From positions 1,459,873 through 1,523,872 of the forward strand of contig NZ_LMEZ01000001.1 in assembly GCF_001426545.1 (NCBI RefSeq): a stretch of DNA of 64,000 bases, written 5' to 3'. The notes below the pieces were generated by a model, which searched no databases, was not told the origin of the DNA, and worked only from the letters and a program-made list of their open reading frames with translations. The DNA is from Mycobacterium sp. Root135 (lineage in GTDB: Bacteria > Actinomycetota > Actinomycetes > Mycobacteriales > Mycobacteriaceae). A program made the translations under genes and the position numbers. Shown here in pieces: positions 61,612 to 64,000 of the stretch (position 1 is the first letter of the stretch; the number at the start of each line of letters is the position of its first letter).

Positions 61612-62976
61612 ATGCGTCCATATCACGTGGCGATCGTGGGTTCCGGCCCCTCTGGCTACTTTGCCGCCGCGTCGCTGCTGAAGTTCGCGGACTCCACGGC
61701 AGACGGCGACGATCCCAGGGACGTACGCGTCGACGTGCTGGAAATGTTGCCGACCCCGTGGGGCCTGGTGCGGTCCGGGGTGGCCCCCGACCACCCGAAG
61801 ATCAAGACCATCAGTGCCCAGTTCGAGAAGGTGGCGAGCGACCCTCGCTTCCGCTTCTTCGGCAACATCCGGGTGGGTGAGGACGTCCAGACCGAGGAGT
61901 TGGCCGACCGCTACGACGCGGTCATCTACGCCGTGGGCGCCCAGGCCGATCGCCCGCTCGGCATCCCGGGCGAGGACCTGCCCGGCAGCGTCGCGGCGGT
62001 CGACTTCGTCGGTTGGTACAACGCCCACCCGCACTTCGAGGAGATGACACCGGACCTGACGACCGGGCGCGCCGTGGTGGTCGGCAACGGCAACGTGGCA
62101 CTCGACGTCGCCCGCATCCTGGTCAGCGATCCCGACGCGCTGGCCAACACCGACATCGCCAACCACGCGTTGGAGTTGCTGCACGCGCGGGGCGTCGAGG
62201 AGGTGGTGGTGCTCGGGCGCCGCGGTCCGCTGCAGGCCACCTTCACCACGCTGGAGTTGCGGGAGCTCGGTGATCTCGAGGCGATGGCCGACGTGGACGT
62301 GATCGTCGACCCGGCGGACTTCGCAGCCATTTCCGACGAGGACCTCGAGGCGGCGGGCAAGACCGTCAGGCAGAACGTCAAGGTATTGCGCTCGTATGCG
62401 GACCAGGCTCCGCGCGGAGCCAAGCGGCGCATCGTGTTCCGGTTCCACACCTCGCCGATCGAGATCAAGGGCGACGACCGGGTCACCTCGATCGTGCTCG
62501 GCCGCAACGAGTTGGTGGACGACGGGGGTCGCCGGGTGGCCAAGGACACGGGCGCGCGTGAGGAACTCCCCGCCCAGTTGGTGGTCCGTGCCGTCGGCTA
62601 CCGCGGCGTTCCCACGCCGGGGCTGCCGTTCGACGAGCGGTCGGGCACCATTCCGCACACCGACGGCCGCGTCGACGGGACTCGCAACTCCTACGTCGTC
62701 GGGTGGATCAAGCGTGGTCCGTCAGGTGTCATCGGGAGCAACAAGAAGGACTCGGCGGCGACCGTCGAGACCCTGCTGGCAGATCTTGCGGCGGTCGACC
62801 TGGCCGACGATCGCGAGGACACGCTCGAATGGCTGCTGTCCCGCCAGCCTCACCTCGTCACCAACGACCATTGGAAGTTGATCGACGCCCACGAACGGAA
62901 CACCGGCGGGCCGTTGGGTCGGCCGCGGGTGAAGTTGAGCAATGTGGCGGAGTTCTTGCGGATTGGGCACGGCTGA
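61612..62976 (+). CDS. fprA: NADPH-ferredoxin reductase FprA
   Basis: Flavoprotein of 454 aa of the adrenodoxin-reductase type, moving electrons from NADPH to ferredoxin for P450 or iron metabolism. FAD motif VAIVGSGPSGYFAA at 5-18, the LPTPWGLVRSGVAPDHPKIK block, NADP-binding VVGNGNVALDVARIL, LGRRGPLQATFTTLELREL and the C-terminal GWIKRGPSGVIGSNKKDSA. ATG follows TTGGAGGACTATTAG. Matches Rv3106 in the same place next to prfB. Confidence 0.97.
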   Translation: MRPYHVAIVGSGPSGYFAAASLLKFADSTADGDDPRDVRVDVLEMLPTPWGLVRSGVAPDHPKIKTISAQFEKVASDPRFRFFGNIRVGEDVQTEELADRYDAVIYAVGAQADRPLGIPGEDLPGSVAAVDFVGWYNAHPHFEEMTPDLTTGRAVVVGNGNVALDVARILVSDPDALANTDIANHALELLHARGVEEVVVLGRRGPLQATFTTLELRELGDLEAMADVDVIVDPADFAAISDEDLEAAGKTVRQNVKVLRSYADQAPRGAKRRIVFRFHTSPIEIKGDDRVTSIVLGRNELVDDGGRRVAKDTGAREELPAQLVVRAVGYRGVPTPGLPFDERSGTIPHTDGRVDGTRNSYVVGWIKRGPSGVIGSNKKDSAATVETLLADLAAVDLADDREDTLEWLLSRQPHLVTNDHWKLIDAHERNTGGPLGRPRVKLSNVAEFLRIGHG

Positions 62977-62986
62977 CGACGATCAG

Positions 62987-63394
62987 CTAGCCCCGCTGGG
63001 GTGAGTTCACCGAATCGGCCTCGATGGTGATCACCACCCGGGTCTCGTTCGGGTTCCCGCTGAAGTTGGGGTACGGAATGCCGAGATACTTCTGCGACAG
63101 TTCTTCAATGCTCTCGCGCCCGCCCTCGGTGGTCGTCTTCACCACGCGGCCACGAACGGCGTAGTAGCCGTACACGTTCTCGGGGTTGACCACGTTGACG
63201 GCGACGCGCGGATCCCGAGCGATGTTTCGCGCCTTCTGCATGCCGTCGACGATGTTGATGACGATGTTCTCGCCGTCGGTGGTCACCCAGGTTTCGGTCA
63301 GCTGAGGCGACCCGTCCGGCATCAGGGTCGCGATGAAACACGGGCTGGGCTTGCGCAGGAGTTCGAGCAGGCCTTCGGGAAGTGGTTGGGACAT
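62987..63394 (-). CDS. PPOX-class (F420- or FMN-dependent) protein
   Basis: Split-barrel flavin- or F420-binding protein of 135 aa. Typical blocks are PCFIATLMPDGSPQLTETWV, VINIVDGMQKARNIARDPRV, and NVYGYYAVRGRVVKTTTEGG. ATG 63394 is at the fold start; a longer frame upstream is antisense to the DUF222 gene. Mycobacterial members (for example Rv1155-type) reduce biliverdin or unsaturated substrates with F420H2. The SOS box lies 27 bases upstream, so it could share damage control with the divergent gene. Confidence 0.9.
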   Translation of the reverse strand: MSQPLPEGLLELLRKPSPCFIATLMPDGSPQLTETWVTTDGENIVINIVDGMQKARNIARDPRVAVNVVNPENVYGYYAVRGRVVKTTTEGGRESIEELSQKYLGIPYPNFSGNPNETRVVITIEADSVNSPQRG

Positions 63395-63420
63395 GCACTT
63401 GTCATACACCCGGAGTACCA

Positions 63421-63436
63421 TCGAACACATGTTCGA
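63421..63436. promoter_or_regulatory. LexA-binding SOS box
   Basis: TCGAACACATGTTCGA: a perfect palindrome matching the mycobacterial SOS consensus TCGAAC-N4-GTTCGA. It lies in the divergent spacer of the PPOX and DUF222 genes and overlaps the first ATG of the latter (63429). 13E12-family genes in M. tuberculosis are known LexA targets. Confidence 0.9.
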
Positions 63437-64000
63437 CGCGATGGATGAGGCGGGGCTGATCGACCGCATCGCCGTGCTCGAACGCGCCAAATCCACCGCA
63501 GCCGCCGAACAAGCAGTCCTGACCGCCCAACTCGACACCACCCGCCGGGCCCGGGAAGCCGCCGCCGGGATACCCACCGCCACACGCGGCAAGGGATTGG
63601 GCAGCGAAATCGCCCTGGCGCGGCGTGACTCCCCCAACCGCGGCGGCCGGCATCTCGGCTTCGCCCGCGCCCTGGTCAACGAAATGCCCCACACCCTGGC
63701 CGCCCTGAAAGCCGGACTGCTGTCGGAATGGCGGGCCACCCTGATCGTGCGCGAATCGGCGTGTCTGGACGTCGCCGACCGCCGGGTGTTGGACGCCCGG
63801 ATGTGCGCCGATCAGAACAGTTTGGAGGGCAAGGGCGACAAACGCATCGAGGCCGACGCCAAGGCCATCGCCTACGAACTCGACCCCCACGCCGTCGTCG
63901 ACCGCGCCGCCCGCGCCGAAACCGAACGCTCGGTGTGGGTCCGACCCGCCCCCGACAACATGACCTACGTGACCGCCCTGCTGCCCATGCCCCAAGGCGT
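63429..64000 (+). CDS. DUF222 / 13E12-repeat family protein, 3' truncated by the window
   Basis: N-terminal 190 residues of a 13E12-family protein, which usually ends in an HNH nuclease domain beyond the window. MFDAMDEAGLIDRIAVLERA, then RRDSPNRGGRHLGFARALV, LKAGLLSEWRATLIVRESAC and LDARMCADQNSLEGKGDKRI are typical DUF222. The first ATG lies inside the SOS box; the next ATG (63441) is an alternative, and a leaderless transcript is possible. These repeats are dispersed and linked to mobile elements and the SOS response. Confidence 0.88.
   Translation, partial: MFDAMDEAGLIDRIAVLERAKSTAAAEQAVLTAQLDTTRRAREAAAGIPTATRGKGLGSEIALARRDSPNRGGRHLGFARALVNEMPHTLAALKAGLLSEWRATLIVRESACLDVADRRVLDARMCADQNSLEGKGDKRIEADAKAIAYELDPHAVVDRAARAETERSVWVRPAPDNMTYVTALLPMPQG

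Noticed and set aside
1..64000. CRISPR arrays, IS elements, prophage or attachment sites
   Set aside because: No regularly spaced repeats, transposase or integrase motifs, or terminal repeats were seen. The DUF222 gene at the right edge is the only mobile-associated family.

Overview
This window is a high-GC chromosomal segment of a mycobacterium, most likely a fast-growing (Mycolicibacterium-type) species. Three observations support this. The block ssrA / smpB-ftsX-ftsE / Pro-Thr-rich membrane protein / MscS-like channel / prfB / fprA follows the order of the M. tuberculosis Rv3100c-Rv3106 region. The tmRNA encodes a near-canonical mycobacterial tag. There are also PknG, GlnH, GlnX, PrrB, DUF5313 and 13E12/DUF222 homologues. 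A GlcNAc phosphotransferase system together with sugar or polyol ABC genes points to an environmental fast grower. No CRISPR array, IS element, rRNA or tRNA was recognised.

Layout. 1-1153: 3' part of a type-B carboxylesterase. 1185-4352: a secreted 7-bladed YVTN propeller protein. 4815-14810: the most notable region, a minus-strand run GlnX-like, GlnH-like, an unnamed coiled-coil protein, a PknG-like kinase, a PP2C phosphatase, a VWA protein and an FHA protein. Almost every gene pair there overlaps by a few bases. A PrrB-like histidine kinase with no adjacent response regulator follows. It looks like a duplicated and expanded version of the GlnX-GlnH-PknG amino-acid sensing pathway, with its own phosphatase, phospho-reader and VWA scaffold. 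14893-17746: a Tat-exported acetamidase/formamidase-like lipoprotein and an MHS-family transporter. 17684-21758: crr-nagB-nagA facing a GlcNAc-type PTS EIICB, which together take up GlcNAc and convert it to fructose-6-phosphate. 21761-38797: mixed accessory genes, including LysR/MFS, a LOG protein, DUF302, an esterase, an LLM oxidoreductase, an APC permease, a spore photoproduct lyase-like radical SAM protein, an OhrR-like MarR regulator, an ECF sigma factor, a nitroreductase, a LAL-type LuxR regulator, an NmrA-like protein and an APH(6)-like protein with altered active-site residues.

38911-41040: a secreted phosphodiesterase sharing its export sequence style with the propeller protein. 41169-48636: a RhaSTPQ-like ABC transporter with a polyol-type dehydrogenase, diverging from two overlapping regulator genes. 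The first of these regulators fuses an IclR-type HTH to a periplasmic-sugar-binding-type sensor. 48695-53077: a 40-aa lipoprotein, an SDR, a FUSC membrane protein and PobA. 53131-62976: ssrA, a TPR/AAA pair, a DMT transporter, smpB, ftsX, ftsE, two membrane proteins, prfB and fprA. 62987 to the end: a PPOX protein, then a perfect mycobacterial SOS box overlapping the start of a truncated 13E12/DUF222 gene.
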